From Pseudoxanthomonas sp. (GTDB taxonomy: Bacteria > Pseudomonadota > Gammaproteobacteria > Xanthomonadales > Xanthomonadaceae): a DNA stretch of 64,000 nt. The translations under genes were made by a program, and so were the position numbers. The notes beneath the pieces are model-generated. The model was given only the letters and a program-made list of their open reading frames with translations, was not told the DNA's origin and did not search any database. The stretch's first letter is position 1, and each line of letters starts with the position of its first letter. The DNA is taken from assembly GCF_027498035.1 (NCBI RefSeq), contig NZ_CP114978.1, positions 620,001-684,000 on the forward strand, in the 5' to 3' direction. Positions 1-12,573 of this stretch are shown piece by piece.

Positions 1-1
1 C

Positions 2-1783
<1,782 letters not shown>

Positions 1784-1805
1784 TCGGGGCCCAGTCGGCA
1801 ATGAG

Positions 1806-1830
1806 AAAAAGCGGCGCAAGCCGCTTTTTC
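1806..1830 (+). terminator. Rho-independent terminator of clpA
   Basis: A perfect 10-bp stem (AAAAAGCGGC / GCCGCTTTTT) closes a four-base GCAA loop, about 22 bases after the clpA stop. The right arm ends in five T. The A-rich left arm means it could also work on the minus strand. Confidence 0.8.
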
Positions 1831-1893
1831 TTTGCGTGGCCATCAGGACAGGAGGGCTGGCTCGCCACCTGGATATCGGTGGGCAACCCATGC

Positions 1894-1920
1894 AAAAAGG
1901 CAGCCCGCTGGGCTGCCTTT
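1894..1920 (-). terminator. Rho-independent terminator of infA
   Basis: An 11-bp stem (AAAGGCAGCCC / GGGCTGCCTTT) has a three-base loop. On the minus strand it ends in a run of five T and lies about 22 bases beyond the infA stop codon. Confidence 0.8.
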
Positions 1921-1942
1921 CAAAAACAAGCCGCCGTGCGGC

Positions 1943-2161
1943 TTATTTCATGCGGTAGGTGATGCGCCCCTTGGTCAGGTCGTAAGGCGTCATTTCCACC
2001 TTGACCTTGTCACCGGTCAGGATGCGGATGTAGTTCTTGCGCATGCGACCGGAGATGTGGGCGATGATTTCATGTCCATTTTCCAGCTTGACGCGGAACA
2101 TGGTGTTGGGCAGCGTCTCGGTGACGGCGCCTTCGAATTCGATTGAATCGTCTTTCGACAT
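1943..2161 (-). CDS. infA: Translation initiation factor IF-1
   Basis: IF-1 binds the ribosomal A site during initiation and works with IF-2 and IF-3. The 72-residue protein beginning MSKDDSIEFEG is a single OB-fold (S1-like) domain with the family stretches MFRVKLENGHEIIAHISG and YDLTKGRITYR. An ATG eight codons upstream in frame was rejected because the family length is 72 and its conserved N-terminus starts at the chosen ATG. The gene has its own promoter (TTGCGG-N17-TATAAT) and terminator, so it is probably monocistronic. Confidence 0.96.
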   Translation of the reverse strand: MSKDDSIEFEGAVTETLPNTMFRVKLENGHEIIAHISGRMRKNYIRILTGDKVKVEMTPYDLTKGRITYRMK

Positions 2162-2211
2162 GGAAGCCTGCTGAGAGTGCGGCAACGGAAGCGCTGCCCG
2201 CGAAGCCGCGC

Positions 2212-2240
2212 ATTATACCCCGCTTGCGTCGCCACCGCAA
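2212..2240 (-). promoter_or_regulatory. Sigma-70 promoter of infA
   Basis: On the minus strand TTGCGG (2240-2235) and a perfect TATAAT (2217-2212) are separated by 17 bases. The -10 box is about 50 bases upstream of the infA ATG. A consensus -10 is rare in this GC-rich window. Confidence 0.8.
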
Positions 2241-2247
2241 AATTGCG

Positions 2248-2988
2248 TTAAGCGGCGCCCAACAAGGCCGCCGGGATATCGCCGACGCGCCTGGTCCAGG
2301 CCTCGGCAGTACCTTCCAGTTGCACCTGGCCTGCCACCAGCGCCAGGAATTCGGCGCGCGGCCACTGCTCGGCGCCCATGCGGCCAAGATGGTCGTTATC
2401 GACCTGCGCATCGATCAGCGGCCAGCCCCAGCTGCCCAGCACATGCGCCAACCCGGCCAGGGCGGCCTTCGAGCCACCAGAGGCGGCGCTGAACATGCTT
2501 TCGCCGAAGAACATCTGGCCGATGGCCACGCCATAGATGCCGCCGACCAGTGTCCCGGCATCCCAGACTTCCAGCGAATGCGCATGGCCTTGCCGGTGCA
2601 GCGCCACGTAGGCATCCAGCATCTGCGCGGTGATCCAGGTGGCATCCTGGCCAGGCCGTGGCGCGTTGGCGCAGGCCATCATCACCCGGGCGAACGCGGT
2701 ATCGGCCCGCAGGATCCAGTCACTGCCGCGCAGCTGGCGCCTGAAGCGCGCACTCAGGTGCACGCCATTGGTACGGAACACGGTGCGCGGATCGGGCGAC
2801 CACCACAGCAGCGGTTGGCCATCCGAGTACCACGGGAACACCCCGGCGCGGTAGGCGTTGAGCAGGCGTTGCGAGCTCAGGTCGCCGCCCACGGCCAGCA
2901 GTCCATCGGGCTCACGCAGCGCCAGGTTCGGGTCGGGAAAAGGCGCGCCGGGCGATGCATCCAGCAGGAAAGGCAGGCGCCGGCTCAT
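2248..2988 (-). CDS. aat: Leucyl/phenylalanyl-tRNA--protein transferase
   Basis: Transfers Leu or Phe from aminoacyl-tRNA to N-terminal Arg or Lys of proteins, creating an N-degron for ClpS/ClpAP; this fits the closeness of clpA. The 246-residue protein has the family regions FPWYSDGQPLLWWSPDPR near residue 52 and GGIYGVAIGQMFFGESMFS in the second half, and the length is typical. Its start overlaps the end of the upstream acyltransferase gene by four bases (ATGA), indicating co-transcription and translational coupling. Confidence 0.95.
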   Translation of the reverse strand: MSRRLPFLLDASPGAPFPDPNLALREPDGLLAVGGDLSSQRLLNAYRAGVFPWYSDGQPLLWWSPDPRTVFRTNGVHLSARFRRQLRGSDWILRADTAFARVMMACANAPRPGQDATWITAQMLDAYVALHRQGHAHSLEVWDAGTLVGGIYGVAIGQMFFGESMFSAASGGSKAALAGLAHVLGSWGWPLIDAQVDNDHLGRMGAEQWPRAEFLALVAGQVQLEGTAEAWTRRVGDIPAALLGAA

Positions 2989-4163
2989 CGGCCACCTTCT
3001 TCCTGCGCGACTGCCGTCATTGATCGCTCCACTTCAGCGGTCCCTTCGCGGAACGGCGAGCGTCCGGCCAGGATCGTCGCGTGTTGCCGCACTGATGCAT
3101 CTTCTTCCCGGCACCAGCGCCCCAGTGCCTCGCGGAACGAAGGGTCGGCAATCCAGTGCCGGCTGCGCACGAAGGTCGGCAGGAAACCGCGCGCGATCTT
3201 GTGCACGCCCTGCGCGCCGGGTTCGAAGCGGGTCAGGCCCTCGCGCAGGCAGTAATCGATACCCTGGTAATAACAGGTCTCGAAATGCAGGCCGGCCAGG
3301 GTGGCATCGGCACCCCAGTAGCGGCCGTAGAGCGTGTCGCCACCGCGCAGGCACAGCGCACCGGCGACCGGGTGGCCTTCGTGTTGGGCCAGGAACAACA
3401 CCAGCGCCCGCGGCATGGCCAGCGCCAGGTGCTTGAGGAATTCCGGGGTCAGCGCGGGCGAATTGCCATATTCCTGGAAGGTCTGCAGGTAGAAGCCATA
3501 CATGGCGTCCAGATCGTCATCGCTGGCCTCATCGCCATGCAGCACGCGAAAGGTCACGCCAGCCTTGGCGACCTTGGTCCGCTCCTGGCGGATGTTCTTG
3601 CGATGCTTGTGATCCATCGCGCCCAGGAAGGCATCGAAATCGGTCCAGCCCGCCATGTTGTGCCATTGATACTGGACATCGGTGCGTGGCAACCACTCGG
3701 CGTCGAAATCGGCGTCTTCTGCCGCCGCATGGAAATTGACGTGGGCCGAGGACAGGCCGTGTCTGCGGACATGGGCGGTGATGGCGTGCACCAGTGCCTG
3801 GCGCGCTTCCGGGGTCCTGGCCAGCAGGCGCGGGCCGGTCACGGGCGAGTAGGGCACCGCGCACAGCCACTTCGGGAAGTAATCCTCGCCATAGCGAGCA
3901 TAGGCATGCGCCCAGGCGTGGTCGAACACGAACTCGCCGTGTGAGTTGGTCTTGAGATACCCCGGCGCGGCGCCCACCAATCGCTCGCCATCCCACAGGG
4001 TCAGGTGCTGCGGCGTCCAGCCCCAGTCGGTACGCAGGCAGCCTGTGCGCTCAAGCCCGGACAGGAAGGCATGGCGAACGAAGGGGTTGTCATCGCCAAG
4101 CAGTGCATCCCAGGCTTCGGGCGCGATGCCGTCCAGCGACCGCAGCCAGCGGGTCTGCATCAT
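2985..4163 (-). CDS. GNAT/FemAB-like N-acetyltransferase (DUF482 type)
   Basis: A 392-residue protein of the family often called 'peptidogalycan biosynthesis/recognition' or GNAT DUF482. Two GNAT-like halves are expected, as in FemAB enzymes that transfer aminoacyl groups. Landmarks are WDALLGDDNPFVRHAFL at the N-terminus, YSPVTGPRLL near residue 107, HRKNIRQER near residue 185 and GLTRFEPGAQGVHKIARGF near residue 316. It is the first gene of a two-gene operon with aat. No substrate can be deduced from the sequence. Confidence 0.85.
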   Translation of the reverse strand: MMQTRWLRSLDGIAPEAWDALLGDDNPFVRHAFLSGLERTGCLRTDWGWTPQHLTLWDGERLVGAAPGYLKTNSHGEFVFDHAWAHAYARYGEDYFPKWLCAVPYSPVTGPRLLARTPEARQALVHAITAHVRRHGLSSAHVNFHAAAEDADFDAEWLPRTDVQYQWHNMAGWTDFDAFLGAMDHKHRKNIRQERTKVAKAGVTFRVLHGDEASDDDLDAMYGFYLQTFQEYGNSPALTPEFLKHLALAMPRALVLFLAQHEGHPVAGALCLRGGDTLYGRYWGADATLAGLHFETCYYQGIDYCLREGLTRFEPGAQGVHKIARGFLPTFVRSRHWIADPSFREALGRWCREEDASVRQHATILAGRSPFREGTAEVERSMTAVAQEEGGR

Positions 4164-4300
4164 TCGGTAGTCAGCACGGAGAAGGGCCGGAGCAGCGTCA
4201 TCAGCACTCGACGATCAGGCGGGAACCGCAGTATGCCGTGGGCTATGGTGTGGGCCGTACGCCCCGGCCGGGCACTGGCGCGCCCAGCCGGGTGAGCGGA

Positions 4301-5254
4301 TCAGGCGCCCTTGTCCAGGAAGCGCTCGGCATCCAGCGCGGCCATGCAGCCGAAGCCGGCCGAGGTGATCGCCTGGCGGTAATGCTGGTCGGCCACGTCG
4401 CCCGCGGCGAACACGCCCGGCACCGTGGTCTGGGTGGCGTTGCCATCCAGACCGGACTGGATGGTCAGGTAGCCGTTGTTCATGCCCAGCTGGTCGTCGA
4501 ACAGGCTGGTGTTGGGGGTGTGGCCGATGGCGACGAAGAAGCCGTGCACGACCAGGTCCTGGGTGCTGCCGTCCAGCACCGACTTCACGCGCAGACCAGT
4601 CACGCCAGCCTCGTTGCCCAGCACTTCGTCCACGGTGTGGTGCCAGACCGGCACGATCTTGCCAGCGTCGATCTTGGCCTGCAGCTTGTCCTGCATGATC
4701 TTCTCGGCGCGCAGGGTGTCGCGGCGGTGGACCAGGTAGACCTTGCTGGCGATGTTGGACAGGTACAGCGCTTCTTCCACGGCGGTGTTGCCGCCACCGA
4801 CCACGGCTACGTCCTGGTCGCGGTAGAAGAAGCCATCGCAGGTCGCGCAGGCCGACACGCCGCGGCCCTTGAAGGCCTCTTCCGACTCCAGGCCCAGGTA
4901 CTTGGCGGTGGCGCCGGTGGCAATGATCAGCGCGTCGCAGGTGTATTCGGCGCTGTCGCCGATCAGCTTGAACGGGCGCTGGGTCACGTCGGCGGTGTGG
5001 ATATGGTCGAAGATGACCTCGGTCTCGAAGCGCTCGGCATGGGTCTGCATGCGCGCCATCAGGTCCGGGCCCATCAGGCCGTGGGCGTCGCCCGGCCAGT
5101 TGTCGACTTCAGTGGTGGTCATCAGCTGGCCGCCCTGCTGCAGGCCGGTGATCACCACGGGCTTGAGATTGGCGCGCGCGGCGTAGACGGCGGCGGTCCA
5201 TCCGGCCGGGCCGGAGCCCAGGATCAACAGGCGGCTGTGCTTGGAAGTGCTCAT
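4301..5254 (-). CDS. trxB: Thioredoxin-disulfide reductase
   Basis: FAD enzyme that reduces thioredoxin with NADPH in the cytoplasm. The 317-residue protein has the N-terminal FAD motif LGSGPAGWTAAVYAARA (residues 12-28), the redox-active CATC at residues 136-139, the NADPH-binding GGGNTAVEEAL and the C-terminal FAAGDVAD. The frame is open well upstream, but the family N-terminus begins at ATG 5254 (MSTSKHSRLLILG). It is divergent from ftsK with about 250 bases between them, as in other Xanthomonadaceae. Confidence 0.96.
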   Translation of the reverse strand: MSTSKHSRLLILGSGPAGWTAAVYAARANLKPVVITGLQQGGQLMTTTEVDNWPGDAHGLMGPDLMARMQTHAERFETEVIFDHIHTADVTQRPFKLIGDSAEYTCDALIIATGATAKYLGLESEEAFKGRGVSACATCDGFFYRDQDVAVVGGGNTAVEEALYLSNIASKVYLVHRRDTLRAEKIMQDKLQAKIDAGKIVPVWHHTVDEVLGNEAGVTGLRVKSVLDGSTQDLVVHGFFVAIGHTPNTSLFDDQLGMNNGYLTIQSGLDGNATQTTVPGVFAAGDVADQHYRQAITSAGFGCMAALDAERFLDKGA

Positions 5255-5441
5255 GTATACTCGAAATATTGGGGTTAAAAGCACGGAACAGACGCGATCT
5301 GGACCGCTGCGGACGGGCCATAGAGTGGCGGTGCAGGCAAGTCGAATCAAGGCGCGCAGGTGGAATGCTCCGGCCGCATCGCATTGGAACAGGGTCGCAT
5401 GACGCCTAGTGCCGGCCTGACGGGCCCGACTGCAGGCCTCA

Positions 5442-5470
5442 CTGAATTTCGCGCGCGATTCGTTTACTAT
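5442..5470 (+). promoter_or_regulatory. Candidate ftsK promoter
   Basis: TACTAT at 5465-5470 lies 17 bases after CTGAAT, a partial -35 match, and 38 bases before the GTG start of ftsK. It is AT-rich against its surroundings. The -35 match is weak, so this is tentative. Confidence 0.4.
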
Positions 5471-5508
5471 CAAGCACTAACGAAATATTCCTGAGGTCGG
5501 ATCCCAAG

Positions 5509-7875
<2,367 letters not shown>

Positions 7876-7967
7876 GCGGCGGTCATCGACAAACCCGTCA
7901 GGTTCAACGCAGGAACCATCCCCGTGCGGGACACTCCAAGGTGAGCCCAATCCCCGGAACGCACGTG

Positions 7968-9896
7968 ATGTCCCGTCTGCTGATCCTGCTGTGCGCCTGC
8001 CTGCTGCCGGTGTCCGCCCTGGCGCGACAGGAGGCCGGGGCAAAGACTTCCAGTCCCGAGCCGGTCGCAGCGGTTGAAGCCAGCAACAACTTCAGCTTCG
8101 TCCGCTACCTGGCCGACTACGTGGTCGCGCCGGACTACACCAGCACCGAGACCGACGAATACGAAGTGCTGGTCCGCACCAAGGCCGGGGTCGAGGCCTG
8201 GAGCCAGGTGCGTCTGAGCTACAGCGAGAAGATGGAACGGCTGGAAGTGCTGGCCGCCTACACCATCACCGCCGATGGCCAGCGTCATGACGTGGCGCCG
8301 GACCGCATCTACACCCAGGAGAGCTATTCCAGTGCCTCGGCGGCGATGTACGCCGACCGCAAGGTCAAGGTCATCGTGTTCCCGAACCTGGCGCCGGGCA
8401 CGCGCGTGGTCTACCGCTACCGCACGCACCAGGTGCAGCCGTACTTCGCCGGCTATTTCAACCTGTGGGAAACCTTCCCGTTGATGCAGCAGTACGACCA
8501 GGCCAGGGTCACCCTGACCGCGCCGGCGTCCATACCGATGCATCTGGAAGCTACGGGCATGCAGGGCGGCAAGCGCAGGGTCGAGGGCGGCAATGCGCAC
8601 TGGGAGTGGAGCTACAGCAACCGCACGCCGATGGACCCGCAGGCCTGGAGCGTGTCGGCCTGGGAGTTCAGTCCCGGGATCATGGCCAGCACCTTCGACA
8701 GCTACGGCCAGCTGGGTCGCGCGTATCAGCGGGCGGCGGGTGAGGCGGCGAAGGTCACGCCGGAAATCCAGCGGCAGGCCGATGCGATCACTGCGGGCAT
8801 CGACGACCGTCGCGCGCAGGCACAGGCGATCTACGAATGGGTCGCGGCCAACATCCGCTACGTGGCGGTCTACCTGGGCAACGGCGGGCTTGAACCGAAT
8901 CCGGCCGCGTCGATCCTGGCCAACCACTACGGCGACTGCAAGGACCACACCGTGATCCTGGAGGCCTTGCTGGCGGCAAAAGGCATTGCCAGTTCGCCAG
9001 TGCTGATCGGTGCCGGCGGCGGGCCGACCCTGCCCAAGGGCGTGGTCCTGGGGCGCTTCAACCACGCGATCACCTGGGTGCCGGAGTTCAGCCTGTATCT
9101 GGACTCGACCAGCCCGTATGCGCGCTTCGGCCAGCTGCCTGCGTCGGACCTGGGCGCACCGGTGGTGCACACGGCCGATGGCGTGGTGGCGCGCACGCCA
9201 GCGAACGACCCATCGCGCAGCGCCTATCGCGCGACCAGCACTTTCGATTTCGATGCCAAGGGCAATGTCAGCGGGCAGACGACGATCGACAGCGGCGCCA
9301 GTGGCGAGATCGGCCTGCGCGGAACCTTCTCGCAGCTGACCACGCAGAACCGCCAGCGCATCGAGGACTCGATCATGGCGTCGTCGGGCTTGAACGGGCA
9401 GGGCCGCCTGCGCCTGCAGGGCCAGGCCGAGGACCTGGACCACCCATTCGGCTACGGCTTCGATTTCAGCGCGCAGGACGACGTGGATTTCAGTAGCGTC
9501 GGTGGCATGACCCTACCGGACATGCCGGGTGCCGATTCCATGCGTGAGCTGTATTCGAAAGCCGTGGCCGAAACCAACCTGACCCCGTTCCAGTGCAACC
9601 AGACCCTGCGCGAGGAAACCTATGTGCTGCGTTTCCCGACCAGTGTGCCGGTGATCGCAATCCCACGCGATGCGCATTTCGAGAACACGGCGGGCCGCTA
9701 CGACGTGACCTGGGCGCGCGACGGCCAGCAGATCACTGCCACCCACCGGCTCACGCTCAATGCCATCCATGGCGCCGACCAGCTCTGCCAACCGGCCGAT
9801 TACCCGGCGTTCCGCGCGCTGTACCAGGATGTGCGACGCGGCTTCCGCGGCCAGATCCTGTACGGCGATCTGTCCACGGTGCAGACCGCGCGCTGA
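7968..9896 (+). CDS. Secreted DUF3857/transglutaminase-like protein
   Basis: A protein of 642 residues with a signal peptide (MSRLLILLCACLLPVSALA). A DUF3857 beta-sandwich region is followed by a transglutaminase-like domain and a C-terminal DUF2135-like beta region. The papain-type triad is visible as Cys324 in YGDCKDHT, His in FNHAITW and Asp in LYLDSTSPY. Members with an intact triad are predicted periplasmic proteases or transamidases; the substrate is unknown. A GTG nine codons upstream (7941) is an alternative start, but ATG 7968 places the signal peptide at the N-terminus. It lies between ftsK and lolA. Confidence 0.85.
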   Translation: MSRLLILLCACLLPVSALARQEAGAKTSSPEPVAAVEASNNFSFVRYLADYVVAPDYTSTETDEYEVLVRTKAGVEAWSQVRLSYSEKMERLEVLAAYTITADGQRHDVAPDRIYTQESYSSASAAMYADRKVKVIVFPNLAPGTRVVYRYRTHQVQPYFAGYFNLWETFPLMQQYDQARVTLTAPASIPMHLEATGMQGGKRRVEGGNAHWEWSYSNRTPMDPQAWSVSAWEFSPGIMASTFDSYGQLGRAYQRAAGEAAKVTPEIQRQADAITAGIDDRRAQAQAIYEWVAANIRYVAVYLGNGGLEPNPAASILANHYGDCKDHTVILEALLAAKGIASSPVLIGAGGGPTLPKGVVLGRFNHAITWVPEFSLYLDSTSPYARFGQLPASDLGAPVVHTADGVVARTPANDPSRSAYRATSTFDFDAKGNVSGQTTIDSGASGEIGLRGTFSQLTTQNRQRIEDSIMASSGLNGQGRLRLQGQAEDLDHPFGYGFDFSAQDDVDFSSVGGMTLPDMPGADSMRELYSKAVAETNLTPFQCNQTLREETYVLRFPTSVPVIAIPRDAHFENTAGRYDVTWARDGQQITATHRLTLNAIHGADQLCQPADYPAFRALYQDVRRGFRGQILYGDLSTVQTAR

Positions 9897-10003
9897 GCGA
9901 TGCGCGCATGGCTGAATGGCGGCCACGGGCAGCCATGCGTCGTGGCATGCGGATTCAGACTGGACGCGTCAAACTTGGCACATCGAAACAACAGGGGTTT
10001 CCC

Positions 10004-10633
10004 ATGATCCGCATGCTGCGATTGGCCGTCCTGGGCACGGCGCTGCTGGCCGGCACCGCCTTGGCCGGTGCACGCGACGAGCTGACGACTTTCACCACGG
10101 GCTTGAAAGGGCTCGATGGCCAGTTCGCGCAGAAGACCTTCAACGGCAACGGCAGCCTGAAGGAACGCTCCAGCGGCCGGGTTGCGCTGTCCACGCCGGA
10201 CCTGTTCCGCTGGGAGTACGCAAAGCCCTACGAGCAGCTGATCGTCGCCGATGGCAAGAAGGTGTGGCTGTATGAGCCCGACCTGCAGCAGGTCACCGTG
10301 CGCGGCCAGGGCAACGAGGCCGAGTCCAGTCCGCTGGCGGCGCTGCTCAAGCCGAAGGAGCTGGACGCAAAGTTCGACGTGTCCGAAGGTCCGGCCGAGC
10401 AGGGCCTGCAGTGGATGACCCTGACGCCCAAGCGCGATGACTCGGCGACCGGTTTCCAGATCGCCAAGCTGGGCTTTTCCAACGGCCAGCTGATGCGCAT
10501 GGACGTGACCGATGCAGTCGGCCAGCGCACCGAAGTGGACTTCACCAACTGGAAGCGCAACCCATCCTTCGCCACCGGCACCTTCAGCTACAAGCCTGCC
10601 GCCGGCGTGGACGTGGTCGGCGACGGCAACTGA
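10004..10633 (+). CDS. lolA: Outer-membrane lipoprotein carrier protein LolA
   Basis: Periplasmic chaperone that carries lipoproteins from LolCDE to LolB. The 209-residue protein begins with a clear signal peptide (MIRMLRLAVLGTALLAGTALA) and contains the LolA stretches GQFAQKTF, SGRVALSTPDLFRWEY and VWLYEPDLQQVTVR. The frame is open far upstream, but ATG 10004 with AGGGG before it fits the signal peptide. It lies directly downstream of ftsK and one other gene and upstream of rarA, the common gammaproteobacterial order. Confidence 0.93.
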   Translation: MIRMLRLAVLGTALLAGTALAGARDELTTFTTGLKGLDGQFAQKTFNGNGSLKERSSGRVALSTPDLFRWEYAKPYEQLIVADGKKVWLYEPDLQQVTVRGQGNEAESSPLAALLKPKELDAKFDVSEGPAEQGLQWMTLTPKRDDSATGFQIAKLGFSNGQLMRMDVTDAVGQRTEVDFTNWKRNPSFATGTFSYKPAAGVDVVGDGN

Positions 10634-10674
10634 CCCGTACCGGGCAAGCGGCCACGCCGCGATAGAATAGGGCC

Positions 10675-12039
10675 GTGGCCAGAGCCAAGACCTTTCCCAG
10701 CGATACGCCAGACCTGCTGAGCGTCGACCGCAGCGCGATGCAGCCGCTGGCCGAGCGCATGCGTCCGCGCACCCTGGACGAAATGGTTGGCCAGCGCCGG
10801 CTGCTGGCGCCGGGCACCGCGCTGCGCCGCGCGGTCGAATCCGGCCATGTGCATTCGATGATCCTGTGGGGCCCGCCGGGCTGCGGCAAGACCACCCTGG
10901 CGCTGTTGTTGGCGCGTTATGCCGATGCTGAGTTCAAGGCGATCTCTGCGGTCCTGTCCGGGCTTCCGGAAGTGCGCCAGGTGCTGGCCGAGGCCGCGCA
11001 TCGGTTCGCCGAAGGCCGGCGCACGGTGTTGTTCGTCGACGAGGTCCACCGCTTCAACAAGGGCCAGCAGGATGCGTTCCTGCCGCATATCGAGCGCGGT
11101 ACGATCCTGTTCGTCGGCGCCACCACCGAGAACCCTTCGTTCGAGTTGAATTCCGCGCTGCTGTCGCGCTGCCGCGTGCATGTGATGGAAGCGGTGTCCG
11201 CGACCGACATTGCCCAGGCGCTGCGACATGCACTGGATGATGGCGAGCGTGGCCTGGCGGGGCAGGCGTTGAGCGTGTCCGATGCCGCGCTGGCGCAGAT
11301 TGCCGGTGCCGCCGATGGCGACGTTCGCCGTGCACTGACCCTGCTGGAGATCGCCGCCGAACTGGCTGCAGACGAAGCCGGTGAGATCACCGAAGCGACG
11401 CTGGTGCAGGTGCTGGCCGACCGCACGCGTCGCTTCGACAAGGGCGGCGAGCAGTTCTACGACCAGATCTCGGCGCTGCATAAATCCGTGCGCAGCTCCA
11501 ATCCCGATTCTGCGCTGTACTGGCTGACCCGCATGCTCGATGGCGGCTGCGACCGCGCTTATCTGGCGCGCCGGTTGACGCGCATGGCGGTCGAGGACAT
11601 CGGCCTGGCCGACCCGCGCGCGCAGCAGATGGCGCTGGAAGCCTGGGACATCTACGAGCGCCTGGGCAGCCCCGAAGGCGAACTCGCCCTGGCCCAGTTG
11701 GTGCTGTATCTGGCGTCCACCGCCAAATCCAACGCGGGCTACGCCGCCTTCAATCTGGCCAAGCGCGAAGTGGCCGAGACCGGCACGCAGGAGGTCCCGA
11801 TGCACCTGCGCAACGCGCCGACCAAGCTGATGAAGGGCCTGGGCTACGGCGACGGTTACCAGTACGACCACGATGCCGAAGGTGGCATCGCGCTGGACCA
11901 GACCGGCTTTCCCGATGCGATGGGCGAGCGGATCTATTACGAACCGGTCGAGCGTGGCCTGGAAATCAAACTCAAGCAGAAGCTCGATGCCCTGCGTGCC
12001 GCCCGTGCGCAAGCGCGGGCCGGGAAAGGAAAAGCATGA
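10675..12039 (+). CDS. rarA: Replication-associated recombination protein RarA (MgsA)
   Basis: AAA+ clamp-loader-like ATPase acting at stalled replication forks. The 454-residue protein shows Walker A GPPGCGKTT (Lys72), Walker B VLFVDEVHRFNKGQQD and sensor 1 GATTENPSFELNSALLSRC, followed by the tetramerisation domain with LARRLTRMAVEDIGLAD. Translation begins at GTG. A TAGAAT -10-like box ends only six bases before it, so a very short leader or leaderless transcript is possible, although no convincing -35 is seen. The stop overlaps the crcB start by four bases. Confidence 0.95.
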   Translation: MARAKTFPSDTPDLLSVDRSAMQPLAERMRPRTLDEMVGQRRLLAPGTALRRAVESGHVHSMILWGPPGCGKTTLALLLARYADAEFKAISAVLSGLPEVRQVLAEAAHRFAEGRRTVLFVDEVHRFNKGQQDAFLPHIERGTILFVGATTENPSFELNSALLSRCRVHVMEAVSATDIAQALRHALDDGERGLAGQALSVSDAALAQIAGAADGDVRRALTLLEIAAELAADEAGEITEATLVQVLADRTRRFDKGGEQFYDQISALHKSVRSSNPDSALYWLTRMLDGGCDRAYLARRLTRMAVEDIGLADPRAQQMALEAWDIYERLGSPEGELALAQLVLYLASTAKSNAGYAAFNLAKREVAETGTQEVPMHLRNAPTKLMKGLGYGDGYQYDHDAEGGIALDQTGFPDAMGERIYYEPVERGLEIKLKQKLDALRAARAQARAGKGKA

Positions 12040-12440
12040 ACCCTGCGATCTGGTGGCAGCAGCTGGCGCTGGTCATGACCGGCGGCGCGCTCGGCGCCGG
12101 CCTGCGCTTCTGGATCGGCGGGCAGATGCTGCGCCAGTTCGGCAGTGGGCTTCCTTACGGCACCATCGCGGTGAACTTCCTTGGCTCGCTGGTGGGTGGC
12201 TTCCTGGTGGTATGGCTGGAAGATCGCGGCCAGCCGGCGCTGTACCTGCGCGCGTTCCTGATCGTGGGCATCCTGGGCGGCCTGACCACGTTTTCGTCGC
12301 TGATGATGGAAAGCCTGATCTTCGTGCGCACGGGCCGCGGAATGGCCATGCTCGCCAACTTGGGCATCAGTCTGGCGGGCGGTTTGTTGCTGGTGTTTGC
12401 CGGTGCCTGGCTTGCGAGCCAGCTGCGGCCTTCGGCCTGA
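12036..12440 (+). CDS. crcB: Fluoride efflux transporter CrcB (Fluc channel)
   Basis: Small membrane protein that exports fluoride as a dual-topology dimer. The 134 residues form four hydrophobic segments. Family motifs are GGALGAGLRFWIGG in the first segment, NFLGSLVGGFLV in the second and GILGGLTTFSSLMMES in the third, the TTFSS being the channel signature. ATG overlaps the rarA stop, so the two genes are co-transcribed. No fluoride riboswitch is visible upstream, as expected for an internal operon gene. Confidence 0.93.
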   Translation: MNPAIWWQQLALVMTGGALGAGLRFWIGGQMLRQFGSGLPYGTIAVNFLGSLVGGFLVVWLEDRGQPALYLRAFLIVGILGGLTTFSSLMMESLIFVRTGRGMAMLANLGISLAGGLLLVFAGAWLASQLRPSA

Positions 12441-12450
12441 AGTCGCTTTC

Positions 12451-12547
12451 CTGTAGAGCGGACCTTGTTGCAATCCCCTTTTTGGGACTCCGCTGAAGCT
12501 TGCCCTGGGTCTGGCCGAAGAGCAGCGCAACAAGCTCCGCTCTACAA
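12451..12547. repeat. GTAG-headed inverted repeat (REP/SMAG-like element)
   Basis: Two 20-base arms, TGTAGAGCGGACCTTGTTGC at 12452-12471 and its reverse complement with one mismatch at 12527-12546, enclose 55 bases. The arms start with GTAG, as do the SMAG repeats known from Stenotrophomonas and related REP elements mobilised by RAYT transposases. It lies between the convergent crcB and cfa-like genes and could also terminate transcription from both. A lone TGTAGAGCGGA occurs again near 20639. Confidence 0.65.
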
Positions 12548-12573
12548 GGGCGCAGGAGCTGCACTGCACGGCT

